NCBI RefSeq assembly: GCF_001456025.1
Contig: NZ_LMTZ01000088.1
Span: 1-64,000 of the forward strand
DNA from: Mastigocoleus testarum BC008
GTDB taxonomy: Bacteria; Cyanobacteriota; Cyanobacteriia; Cyanobacteriales; Nostocaceae
DNA length: 64,000 bases
Direction of reading: 5' to 3'
Each line of letters opens with the position of its first letter. Positions within the stretch are counted from its first letter, which is position 1. This document shows, piece by piece, positions 37,843 through 45,290 of the stretch. Position numbers and translations under genes: made by a program. Under the pieces are notes generated by a model. The model was given only the letters and a program-made list of their open reading frames with translations. It made no database searches and was not told where the DNA came from.

Positions 37843-38198
37843 GCTTGTTGTTCAACTTTACGAGCGAGCAAGCGATAAGCACAAGCTCTGGGCATGCAAT
37901 CGCGCAAACCTTGCGGATCGAATCGTGTTTGGTTCATCTGACGAATTGACTGCGCTTCCTGTTGGCGGTTTTTGAGATATGCTTCTACTTCCTGCTGATG
38001 ATTGAGATAGAAAGTGATTGTGGCATATACATCAGCTAGCCTCAAAGATGGGTACCGATGGACAATTTCTTCTGCTGTTGTACCTTGCCTAAATACAGTA
38101 ACAATAGTGTCTAAAGTTACTCATGTACCACCGACTCGAACTACACAATCAGCATCAACTAATAAGGGTGCAGCTTCGGCGACGATTGCGATAGTCAT
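37839..38198 (-). pseudogene. DUF433 antitoxin-like gene with an in-frame stop
   Basis: Read from ATG at 38198, the frame gives 119 codons including VDADCVVRVGGT, a TGA at codon 26 (plus-strand 38121-38123), then VTLDTIVTVFRQGTTAEEIV and RYPSLRLADVYATITFYL. DUF433 proteins normally read GGTW-V at this position, so a single TGG-to-TGA change explains the stop. DUF433 proteins often pair with PIN-like or other toxins. The rest of the frame (68 codons from an internal ATG at 38045) is intact. Near the C-terminus a nine-residue stretch (DCMPRACAY) looks inserted. Confidence 0.8.
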
Positions 38199-38353
38199 GA
38201 TGAAGACTTAAATAGTTGCTCTGTAATTTTAACAAATGCCAATACTTGTAGGAATGCCAGTGCGATCGCATAAAGTATAGTTGTTGTATATAATATAAAT
38301 TTATTAAGTGAATAAGCGTATAAATAAAGATAGCAAATTATTCTGATTATTCT

Positions 38354-39187
38354 GTGGAAGCTCAAACTTACTGCTGGATCTGCAAGCAAGTTGCCAATAG
38401 CGCAGAACATAGAATTAAAAAAAGTGACTTGGTAAACCTTCATGGATCTGGTTCATACAAAGGGGAAAATGCTCTTGTGCTAATTCGCGAGAGGAAAGAA
38501 TTTCCTATTCAAGGTCCTAATTCAAAGGTTGTCAAATACAAGAAGAATCTGTGCGCGAAGTGCAATAATAATTTTTCCCAGCCTTTTGATAAAGCTTATG
38601 AATCTTTTGTTGCATATCTTCTTCAAAACGAAGATGTAGTACTAAAACGTCGATTCATAGACTTCAAAGAAATCTACGGCGATGAATTTGAAGTTGGACA
38701 GCGTAACTTGTATAAGTACTTTGTAAAAAGTTTCGGTTGTAGGCTTGCTAATGATGGCTACCCAATTCCTGAAGATCTACCTGCACTGTTACCCAAAAGG
38801 CGCTTTAGAACACGACTACGCATAACACTTTCTGTGCATGAAGACTTTTTGCTTCCACCTGAAGGAATCAAAATACTAGGCAATGGACCACTAATGACCT
38901 TATTTCCTCTACAAGAAACTCGCCCAACTTGGCTAGAAAAGTGGCGCGCCAAAAAATATGGCAGAACACGTCCTCTTGAATATCGGTGTAGTGAGAACTT
39001 TAAATGGCTTTATGTTTGGTATTGGTACAACATCCCACCAGATGGAAGGCTTGGCTCAACTTGGATTGCAGACTCCCAGTATGTCTACCTTGGCAGCCAC
39101 GAAGTGCTATCTGATGAAGAAAAGCAAAAACTTTCGGGGCAACCAATTGATTTGAACGGTAACACGACCAAAGTGCCAGAAATATAA
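38354..39187 (+). CDS. Zinc-finger/HNH-like protein of unknown function
   Basis: A 277-residue protein beginning at GTG 38354. The first 75 residues carry C7-x2-C10, an EHRIKKSDL segment with His19, and C67-x2-C70 (LCAKCNNNF). This Cx2C...EH...Cx2C-N arrangement matches the HNH-like or treble-clef zinc fold of nucleases. A second catalytic His is not clear, so nuclease activity is uncertain. The remaining 200 residues contain basic and aromatic blocks and match nothing I know. It diverges from the DUF433 remnant and precedes a recombinase remnant. Confidence 0.6.
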   Translation: MEAQTYCWICKQVANSAEHRIKKSDLVNLHGSGSYKGENALVLIRERKEFPIQGPNSKVVKYKKNLCAKCNNNFSQPFDKAYESFVAYLLQNEDVVLKRRFIDFKEIYGDEFEVGQRNLYKYFVKSFGCRLANDGYPIPEDLPALLPKRRFRTRLRITLSVHEDFLLPPEGIKILGNGPLMTLFPLQETRPTWLEKWRAKKYGRTRPLEYRCSENFKWLYVWYWYNIPPDGRLGSTWIADSQYVYLGSHEVLSDEEKQKLSGQPIDLNGNTTKVPEI

Positions 39188-39489
39188 CATCTTACAAAAC
39201 CATTAAAACAAGCGGTTAATAAAACTGATATTCAAAAAAGGTGGGTTGTCATACCTTTCGTCACTGTTTTGCGACCTATTTACTCGAGAATGGCTGGAAT
39301 ATACGGACTGTTAAAGAATGATTTGGTCAAAAAAGTCAAAAATATAACAAGCAATGCTATCCGCACTCCGCCAGATTTTTAATTGGAAATTGAAAAATCT
39401 ATCAAACTCACACCTTCTACAAGATTAACCAGAAGCCAGCCAGCATATTTTTTAGCTATAACAATGTTTTATGCTTAAGGTATCAAAAT
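39188..39489. other. Intergenic region with recombinase remnant
   Basis: A 302-bp gap between the HNH-like gene and comM. The left half is the recombinase remnant at 39209-39330; the right half is AT-rich and should hold the comM promoter. Confidence 0.5.
39209..39330 (+). pseudogene. Remnant of a tyrosine recombinase/integron-type integrase
   Basis: The plus strand reads QAVNKTDIQKR, then after a frame change VGCHTFRHCFATYLLENGW and NIRTVKE, a TGA stop, and FGQKS. This is the catalytic core end of tyrosine recombinases (HTLRHSFATHLLE-GxDIRTVQELLGHKS), with the HxxR pair present but the downstream GHK His replaced by Gln. A frameshift and a stop show that it is dead. It marks the right edge of a patch of unusual genes and points to past recombination. 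Confidence 0.65.
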
Positions 39490-41019
39490 ATGCTTGCCAG
39501 AGTCTGGAGTGCATCAATTGTTGGTATTGACGCCGTTAAGGTTGGCGTAGAAGTGGATGTATCGGGTGGTTTACCGGGAATCATCATTTTAGGTTTACCG
39601 GATAGCGCCATTCAAGAATCAAAGGAAAGAGTCAAAGCAACGCTAAAAAATGCTGGTTTTGCTTTTCCGATGCGAAAGATTGTCATTAATCTAACTCCTG
39701 CTGACTTACGTAAGGAAGGACCTTGTTTTGATTTACCCATCAGTGTGGGAATTCTTGCGGCTTCAGATCAAGTTAAACCAGACTTATTGGGAGATTATTT
39801 ATTTTTAGGTGAAGTTTCCCTTGATGGAAGTCTTCGTCCCGTCGCTGGTGTGTTACCGATCGCTGCTTCTGCTCGGGAAATGGGAATTGTTGGTTTGGTA
39901 GTTCCCACAGATAACGCCCAAGAAGCTGCGGTTGTAGAAGGTTTAAAGGTCCACGGATTCGCAAATGTATCTCAAGTTGCTGACTTTTTGAATCAACCCC
40001 ATAAGTATCAGCCAGTGGAATTGGAAGAGAAACAAGATGTAGGTCGAACGGAATTTAACAGAATAGATTTAAAAGATGTCAAAGGACAAAGCCACGCCCG
40101 AAGAGCATTGGAAATTGCAGCTGCTGGAGGGCATAACCTTGTATTTGTAGGACCTCCTGGGAGTGGAAAAACTATGTTAGCGCGGCGCTTACCAGGAATA
40201 TTACCAGCTTTAGATTTTTCTGAAGCCTTGGAAGTTACTCGTATTCACTCCGTTGCTGGTTTGCTCAAAAATCGCGGGACGTTGGTGCGCGATCGCCCTT
40301 TTCGCAGTCCCCACCATTCGGCTTCTGGACCTTCTTTAGTTGGTGGTGGTAGTTATCCCCGTCCGGGTGAAATATCGATAGCACATCAAGGGGTACTTTT
40401 CCTCGATGAGTTAACAGAATTTAAACGGGATGTTTTAGAGTTTCTGCGTCAACCCTTAGAAGATGGTTTCGTAACAATCACCCGTACTCGCCAATCTGTG
40501 ATGTTTCCAGCCCAGTTTACATTAGTGGCTAGTACTAACCCCTGTCCTTGTGGTTATTATGGCGATACCATCCAAGAATGCACTTGCTCCCCTAACAAAA
40601 GAGAACAATATTGGGCAAAGCTTTCCGGTCCTCTGATGGATAGAATAGATTTGCAGGTAGCAGTAAACCGCCTAAAACCAGAAGAAATTACCCAGCAGCC
40701 TAAGGGAGAGTCCTCAAAAACCGTCAGAGAAAGGGTACAAAAAGCTAGAGCAATTGCCGTGCAAAGATTTACAAATGAGACATCCGTACGTTGTAATGCT
40801 CAAATGCAAAGTCGTCATCTGAGCAAGTGGTGTCAACTAGATGACAGTGCTCGTAATTTACTAGAAGCTGCAATCCGCAAATTAGGCTTATCTGCCAGAG
40901 CAAGCGATAGAATTTTAAAAGTAGCGCGAACGATTGCAGATTTAGCCGGAGATGAAAATTTGCAACCCAACCATGTCGCCGAAGCAATTCAGTATAGAAC
41001 CATAGATCGGATGCAGTAA
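39490..41019 (+). CDS. comM: YifB/ComM family AAA+ ATPase
   Basis: A 509-residue Mg-chelatase-like protein. An N-terminal ChlI-like domain precedes the AAA+ core, with Walker A GPPGSGKT at 221-228 and the GVLFLDELTEF Walker B. A Cys-rich STNPCPCGYYGD insert contains the conserved zinc-like motif. The family ComM promotes branch migration in natural transformation. The start ATG is supported by the conserved N-terminal MLARVWSASIVGID. It is a typical cyanobacterial single gene. Confidence 0.93.
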   Translation: MLARVWSASIVGIDAVKVGVEVDVSGGLPGIIILGLPDSAIQESKERVKATLKNAGFAFPMRKIVINLTPADLRKEGPCFDLPISVGILAASDQVKPDLLGDYLFLGEVSLDGSLRPVAGVLPIAASAREMGIVGLVVPTDNAQEAAVVEGLKVHGFANVSQVADFLNQPHKYQPVELEEKQDVGRTEFNRIDLKDVKGQSHARRALEIAAAGGHNLVFVGPPGSGKTMLARRLPGILPALDFSEALEVTRIHSVAGLLKNRGTLVRDRPFRSPHHSASGPSLVGGGSYPRPGEISIAHQGVLFLDELTEFKRDVLEFLRQPLEDGFVTITRTRQSVMFPAQFTLVASTNPCPCGYYGDTIQECTCSPNKREQYWAKLSGPLMDRIDLQVAVNRLKPEEITQQPKGESSKTVRERVQKARAIAVQRFTNETSVRCNAQMQSRHLSKWCQLDDSARNLLEAAIRKLGLSARASDRILKVARTIADLAGDENLQPNHVAEAIQYRTIDRMQ

Positions 41020-41497
41020 ATCATATCTAGTTTGAATTCCTATCTAGTTTGAATTCCTATCTAGTACAGGTCGGCGGAAATAAAGCAGCTATTTATAAAA
41101 GTTTAGAAGCTAGATAACATAATATTTATTTCCTACGGACACGCTACGTTAGCGGAGCGAGGCGATAGCCTTAGACTGACTTTCTACTTCCCCACAGCGG
41201 CAATAGTTTGAAACTTTGAATTTATACCCAAGAAGAAAATATGAGTTTACGTATTATAAAAGTTTAGTTTGGTTATTTTACTGCATTTTTACTGCAATTC
41301 TTTCTTATTAAAGCATATTCTTCCTTTTAGCTATTCCTTGCTTTAAGATTTTTGACATTTGCTGTATTTACATATGTATCAAACATTTACAATGGCTACA
41401 GCCTAAATAACTAAATTAGAGTTGTATTTTTTTCTCAGATGCCTAAAATTGTACAACTGAATATATTAAGTGCTTCTGCTAGGAGTACCCCGGAACA
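41020..41497. other. Intergenic region with a tandem repeat and GC-rich module
   Basis: About 480 bp. It starts with 2.5 copies of a 17-bp direct repeat (TATCTAGTTTGAATTCC) at 41024-41065 and contains the GC-rich dispersed phrase CCTACGGACACGC with following GC-rich sequence at about 41131-41175. The rest is AT-rich and leads into the transporter gene. Confidence 0.6.
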
Positions 41498-43720
41498 ATG
41501 AAGTTTCAATTCAAACAGAAAGTACGGCAAGATTCGAACTTGCATGACTCCAAATCAAATGAGTCTAAACCTTCTGGTTTAGGAACGTTTGGTGGAGTTT
41601 ACACGCCCTCTGTGTTAACAATTTTGGGTGTGATTATGTACCTACGATTTGGCTGGGTCGTAGGCAATGTTGGATTAGTGGGCTCTTTAATAATTGTTAC
41701 TCTTGCTACGTTAATTACCTTTCTGACTTCTCTATCAGTATGCGCGATCGCAACAGATCGAGTGATAAAGGTGGGTGGTGCTTACTACATGATTAGTAGG
41801 TGTTTGGGGATTGAAGTAGGAGGAGCAGTAGGAATTTCCCTTTATTTTGCCCAAGCGCTTTCAATTCCACTCTATACCCTTGGTTTTGCTGAAAGTGTGG
41901 TGGAAATCTTCAAAAATCTCAATCAAACCTACGTTGCATTGGTAATAACAATTTTGGTTGCGATTTTGGCTTTGACTTCTGCATCCCTAGCAGTTAAAGC
42001 GCAATACATTATCATGGGAGCGATTGCTCTATCTCTACTTTCTCTAGTTTTTGGGGGTACCGTACCAGATATTACACCCCAAGCATGGGATACACCTACT
42101 AATGGGGAATCATTCTGGAGGGTTTTTGCAGTATTTTTCCCCGCAGTCACTGGGATTATGTCAGGGGTCAGCATGTCAGGGGATTTACGTAATCCCAGCC
42201 GTTCTATTCCCATTGGAACTTTAGCTGCTGTAGCTACAGGATACATTGTTTACATGCTTCTACCGCTAATTTTAGCGATGCGTGTCGATACCGGGACTTT
42301 GGTAAATGAACCTTTAGTGATGAAAATGATATCCCTATGGAGTCCGGCTATTTTATTTGGGGTGTGGGGGGCGACCTTATCAAGTGCTTTGGGCAGTATT
42401 CTGGCGGCTCCTCGAGTTCTTCAAGCCTTAGCTAGGGATAGAATTTTACCGCGTTGGCTATCTTTCTTTGGTAAAGGTAGTGGTGAAAATGACGAACCAC
42501 GCATGGCGACCTGTTTAACTCTGAGCGTTGCAATTGCTGCTGTTTGCGTTGGCGACTTAAATGCGATCGCGCCAGTACTGACAATGTTTTTCCTCACTAC
42601 TTACCTAGTTTTAAACATTTCTGCCAGTATTGAAGGATTTTTACGCAGTCCTTCCTTTAGACCCAGTTTTAAAGTCCATTGGGTTTGGTCTTTATTGGGG
42701 GGAATTGGTTGTTTGTGGGTGATGTTATTAATTAACCCAATTGCCACAATGGTTGCGGCTTTTATTGTGGTGGCAATATACTTTTGGTTGCAGCAAAGGG
42801 AATTAAATACAACCTGGGGAGATGTACGTCGAGGAATCTGGATGGCGCTATTACGTACTGGGATTTTTCAACTCGATAGCGTAGAAGACACCAAAAACTG
42901 GCGACCAAATATTTTAGTATTTTCCGGTTCTCCTAGCAAACGTTGGTCGCTGATTCAATTAGCTAATATATTTACCCATAAACGAGGGTTTATTACCGTA
43001 TCTAGTGTTTTACCCAGCGCTTCAAAAGATTTTGGACGGCAAAAAGATTTAGAAAATACAATTCGCGAACACCTGAAAAAACAGGACGTACAAGCACTTG
43101 TCCGTGTAGTTACCGCAGCCGATCCATTCGAGGGAATGGTACAACTTGTGGAAATTTACGGCTTGGGTCCCCTGGTACCTAACACCGTATTATTGGGAGA
43201 TAGCGAAGATAGCAGCAGGCGCGATCGCTACTGCAATACAATCGTGCAGCTACATCAAGCCAAACGTAGCGTGATGGTTTTACGGGAAAGTCCCGAGCGA
43301 GGATTTGGGAAATATCGTTGTATAGATATATGGTGGGGAGGAATGCATGCCAATGGTAGTTTAATGCTTTTATTAAGTCACTTGCTGCGCTCTACCAGTG
43401 AATGGCGAGATGCCCAAATACGCCTCAAGTTATTGGTTAGCAAGGAAGGTGCGGCACAAAATGCTTCAGCAAACTTAAATGCTATGCTCAATCGGCTACG
43501 TATAGAAGCTATACCAGAAGTAATAGTTGCTGCAAATCGTTCTTTTGAGACAGTTTTACACGAATCATCCAAAAATGCAGATGTAATTTTTCTCGGTATG
43601 GCAACTCCTAGTAAGGGAAACTTTAAAGAATATTACGAAAAAATGCATGGGCGTACAGCAGATTTGCCAACGATTATTTACGTCATGGCTGCACCTGATT
43701 TTGCTTTTGGTGAGGTGTAG
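41498..43720 (+). CDS. SLC12-type cation-chloride cotransporter/APC permease
   Basis: A 740-residue membrane protein. The first 455 residues carry twelve membrane segments with strong resemblance to the SLC12/APC superfamily: GTFGGVYTPSVLTILGVIMY, YLRFGWVVGN, VKVGGAYYMISR and GIMSGVSMSGDLRNPSRSIP. The C-terminal 280 residues are a soluble domain of the type found on SLC12 transporters (WRPNILVFSGSPSKRW and DVIFLGMATPSKG at the end). Bacterial members carry cations, chloride or amino acids; the substrate is not clear. ATG with an upstream AGGAG. Confidence 0.9.
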   Translation: MKFQFKQKVRQDSNLHDSKSNESKPSGLGTFGGVYTPSVLTILGVIMYLRFGWVVGNVGLVGSLIIVTLATLITFLTSLSVCAIATDRVIKVGGAYYMISRCLGIEVGGAVGISLYFAQALSIPLYTLGFAESVVEIFKNLNQTYVALVITILVAILALTSASLAVKAQYIIMGAIALSLLSLVFGGTVPDITPQAWDTPTNGESFWRVFAVFFPAVTGIMSGVSMSGDLRNPSRSIPIGTLAAVATGYIVYMLLPLILAMRVDTGTLVNEPLVMKMISLWSPAILFGVWGATLSSALGSILAAPRVLQALARDRILPRWLSFFGKGSGENDEPRMATCLTLSVAIAAVCVGDLNAIAPVLTMFFLTTYLVLNISASIEGFLRSPSFRPSFKVHWVWSLLGGIGCLWVMLLINPIATMVAAFIVVAIYFWLQQRELNTTWGDVRRGIWMALLRTGIFQLDSVEDTKNWRPNILVFSGSPSKRWSLIQLANIFTHKRGFITVSSVLPSASKDFGRQKDLENTIREHLKKQDVQALVRVVTAADPFEGMVQLVEIYGLGPLVPNTVLLGDSEDSSRRDRYCNTIVQLHQAKRSVMVLRESPERGFGKYRCIDIWWGGMHANGSLMLLLSHLLRSTSEWRDAQIRLKLLVSKEGAAQNASANLNAMLNRLRIEAIPEVIVAANRSFETVLHESSKNADVIFLGMATPSKGNFKEYYEKMHGRTADLPTIIYVMAAPDFAFGEV

Positions 43721-43956
43721 TATAGCGGTCGGCGTTAGTCTAAGCGCGTGTCCGTAGGACATAAGTCAAATTAGTAAAAGATAATTCGCTCGAACCTCAC
43801 AGAGCGAATTTTTCCATTGAAAACTTTGTTTTTTAATTCTTGAATTTTTGAATTTTTAAATTATGACTCTTGGCTCCTTTAGACGTAGTATGCTACATCT
43901 CTACTTCTGACTTCTGATATTATATCCGCTTAATTACTTATGAAAAAATATGTTTG

Positions 43957-44015
43957 TTTGTAGTAGCGCTTTAGCGCCAATGTTTTTCGATGACGCCAAA
44001 GCGCTACTACGAACC
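43957..44015. repeat. Dispersed palindrome GTTTGTAGTAGCGC family
   Basis: A hairpin-like element opening with TAGTAGCGCTTTAGCGCC and closing with AAAGCGCTACTACGAACC, with a GC-poor spacer between. It is the fullest of the three copies seen in the window. Confidence 0.7.
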
Positions 44016-44044
44016 TTATCGCAAGTGTTTTACCGGACATGATA

Positions 44045-44093
44045 TGACTTCTGATTTCTGACTTCTGACTCCTGACTCCTGACTTCTACTCCC
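44045..44093. repeat. Heptamer tandem repeat (TGACTTC/TGACTCC)
   Basis: About seven units of a 7-bp repeat: TGACTTC, TGATTTC, TGACTTC, TGACTCC, TGACTCC, TGACTTC and a degenerate last unit. Short tandem heptamers of this kind are known from heterocystous cyanobacteria. Confidence 0.75.
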
Positions 44094-44125
44094 CTACCAG
44101 CAATAAGTAACAATCTAAAGTTATT

Positions 44126-44416
44126 TTAATACAGCATAGGATTAGTTTTTGCCTGATAATCCAAGCATTCTATTGCTTCTTCTGTATTAGCAATGGAAGG
44201 ATGAATAGTACATTTAAGTCTGTAATCATCTGTAAAGTAACGGCATCCCGGACAAGGAACTTGATGCATTTTTTTCGCGACATTGATGCTATCACGGGCT
44301 GCTGTCCAGATATTGCAACCTACAAGCAGTACTAATAACCACGCACTGACGAAGCAAACAGGTACTAATAAAGGTTGAGCTACGTCAATAATTAGTTGTA
44401 ACACGGCGAGTTTCAA
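44126..44416 (-). CDS. Small membrane-anchored protein with conserved Cys motif
   Basis: A 96-residue protein starting at TTG 44416 (a GTG at 44404 is an alternative). A hydrophobic segment at about 12-34 anchors it, and the rest is soluble. The Cys pattern CPGCRYFTDDYRLKCTIHP ... ECLDY looks like a conserved cyanobacterial motif that could bind metal (C-x2-C-x10-C...C). I do not know a function. It is followed by an AT-rich gap and a riboswitch on the other strand. Confidence 0.6.
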   Translation of the reverse strand: MKLAVLQLIIDVAQPLLVPVCFVSAWLLVLLVGCNIWTAARDSINVAKKMHQVPCPGCRYFTDDYRLKCTIHPSIANTEEAIECLDYQAKTNPMLY

Positions 44417-44525
44417 GAAATTTTCCCAGCTGTTTATTATGAACGAGTAAGTGTACCTTATTTATTACAATTTATTACAATATTTTAAGGTTTATGGGGA
44501 AAATATCACTCGAATAAATATCCGT

Positions 44526-44654
44526 TCAATAGTTCGGAGCATAAAATCTACGAAAAATTTTTCCAATTGAAAATCCTGGAATCACCAAGACAAGAAGTAC
44601 AGACAGTTCTAAATCTAATGGTAAAAGTAGTTTTTTATCAGAATTCTTAACCAT
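44526..44654 (-). CDS. Possible small membrane protein
   Basis: A 42-residue frame beginning MVKNSDKKLLLPLDLELSVL with a hydrophobic core (VLLVLVIPGF) and ending KIFRRFYAPNY. A GTG six codons earlier (44672) would give 48 residues. Composition looks protein-like with one membrane segment, but no ribosome site is seen and no family is known. It may be a remnant. Confidence 0.25.
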   Translation of the reverse strand: MVKNSDKKLLLPLDLELSVLLVLVIPGFSIGKIFRRFYAPNY

Positions 44655-44687
44655 CCATAAGGCAAGTAACACTATTGTGTATGATTC

Positions 44688-44716
44688 TTGACTTTTCTAG
44701 GAAAAACCGTAACAAT
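44688..44716 (+). promoter_or_regulatory. Candidate promoter of the riboswitch-DUF4278 unit
   Basis: TTGACT at 44688-44693 and AACAAT at 44711-44716 with 17-bp spacing fit a sigma-70-type promoter; transcription from about 44723 would place the riboswitch at the 5' end of the RNA. Sequence-only prediction. Confidence 0.35.
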
Positions 44717-44730
44717 AGATACAGAAAATA

Positions 44731-44817
44731 AATCGTTCATCTCCATATCGGAGACGGAAGTAGGAAAAAATTCCGAAGGAACGCGCCTCATCATGACGAT
44801 GAATTATTTTAGAGGCG
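44731..44817 (+). promoter_or_regulatory. Glutamine riboswitch (glnA RNA motif)
   Basis: The leader carries the glnA-motif consensus: a CGUUC strand (44734-44738) that pairs with GAACG (44779-44783), a small CTCC/GGAG hairpin (44741-44753), then ACGGAAGUAGG (44754 onward) and CCGAAGGAACGC. This arrangement with its E-loop-like ACGGAAGUAGG is the glutamine-binding aptamer. Immediately after it, CGCCTC (44784-44789) pairs with GAGGCG (44812-44817), with an inner TCATC/GATGA stem, and thereby covers the AGAGG ribosome site (44811-44815) 8 nt before the ATG. Translational control by glutamine is therefore likely. Confidence 0.88.
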
Positions 44818-44823
44818 AAAATT

Positions 44824-45141
44824 ATGAAACTTAAATATCGTGGCGTAACTTACGAATATAACCCAGCAACACTTGAAACAACTGAAGGAGAAGTTGGAGG
44901 TAAATATCGCGGACTTGACTGGCGATTTCGTAATTTAAAAAAACCTCCGGTACTACAACCTTCTGTTAACTTGACTTATCGTGGTGTGGCTTACAATAAC
45001 CACCCAATAGCAAGTGAAGAAGAAGCAGCAACAAAGGTTAATGAGAAAGCTCGTCAATTGATGTTGAATAAAGAAAAAGCAGCAGATAATCGAGCAGTTT
45101 CCATGTTGTACCGTTTAGCTCAAGAATCTGGCTTAGTTTAA
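44824..45141 (+). CDS. DUF4278 protein, riboswitch-controlled
   Basis: A 105-residue protein with two copies of the DUF4278 motif: MKLKYRGVTYEYNP at the start and LTYRGVAYNNHP at about 49-61. The C-terminal tail is helical and charged. As I recall, PirA of Synechocystis, a PII-binding regulator of arginine synthesis, belongs to DUF4278; this protein could be a two-motif relative, but it is longer and not clearly orthologous. The glutamine riboswitch directly before its ATG ties it to nitrogen status. Confidence 0.85.
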   Translation: MKLKYRGVTYEYNPATLETTEGEVGGKYRGLDWRFRNLKKPPVLQPSVNLTYRGVAYNNHPIASEEEAATKVNEKARQLMLNKEKAADNRAVSMLYRLAQESGLV

Positions 45142-45240
45142 GATATTTGGTCAATTGGTAACACTTTTCGAATACCAATACATAGACAATGTTAATAACA
45201 GGTAATGGGTAATTAGTTTTTTGTTACCGATTACTCATTT

Positions 45241-45282
45241 CCAATTACCAATTACCAATTACCAATTACCAATTACCAATTA
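45241..45282. repeat. Heptamer tandem repeat (CCAATTA)6
   Basis: Six exact copies of CCAATTA between the convergent DUF4278 and chlG genes. The same heptamer, reversed and degenerate, occurs after the M23 peptidase gene at 25301-25327. A TTACCGATTACTC-like stretch precedes it. Confidence 0.9.
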
Positions 45283-45290
45283 TCTAAACT

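Larger units (their letters stand above)
43721..44125. repeat. Intergenic region of repeats
   Basis: About 400 bp after the transporter gene. It holds a GC-rich dispersed module (about 43721-43765, including GCGTGTCCGTAGGAC), a 60-bp palindrome at 43957-44015 of the GTTTGTAGTAGCGC family, and a heptamer array at about 44045-44093 (TGACTTC/TGACTCC units). No gene. Confidence 0.7.
44417..44823. other. Intergenic region with possible small ORF, promoter and riboswitch
   Basis: About 400 bp between two divergent genes. A protein-like 42-codon frame runs on the minus strand at 44526-44654. A candidate promoter lies near 44688-44716 and the glutamine riboswitch at about 44731-44817. Confidence 0.5.

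Noticed and set aside
41024..41065. Direct repeats considered as a CRISPR start
   Set aside because: The units are contiguous with no spacers and there are only 2.5 copies.
41527..41560. RQDSNLHDS-like phrase at the start of the transporter, reminiscent of antisense tRNA translations
   Set aside because: No tRNA cloverleaf can be drawn on either strand and the frame continues straight into the conserved transporter, so it is taken as coding.
45241..45282. Heptamer array considered as an iteron origin or CRISPR
   Set aside because: Simple 7-bp tandem units without spacers between convergent genes; no replication gene nearby.
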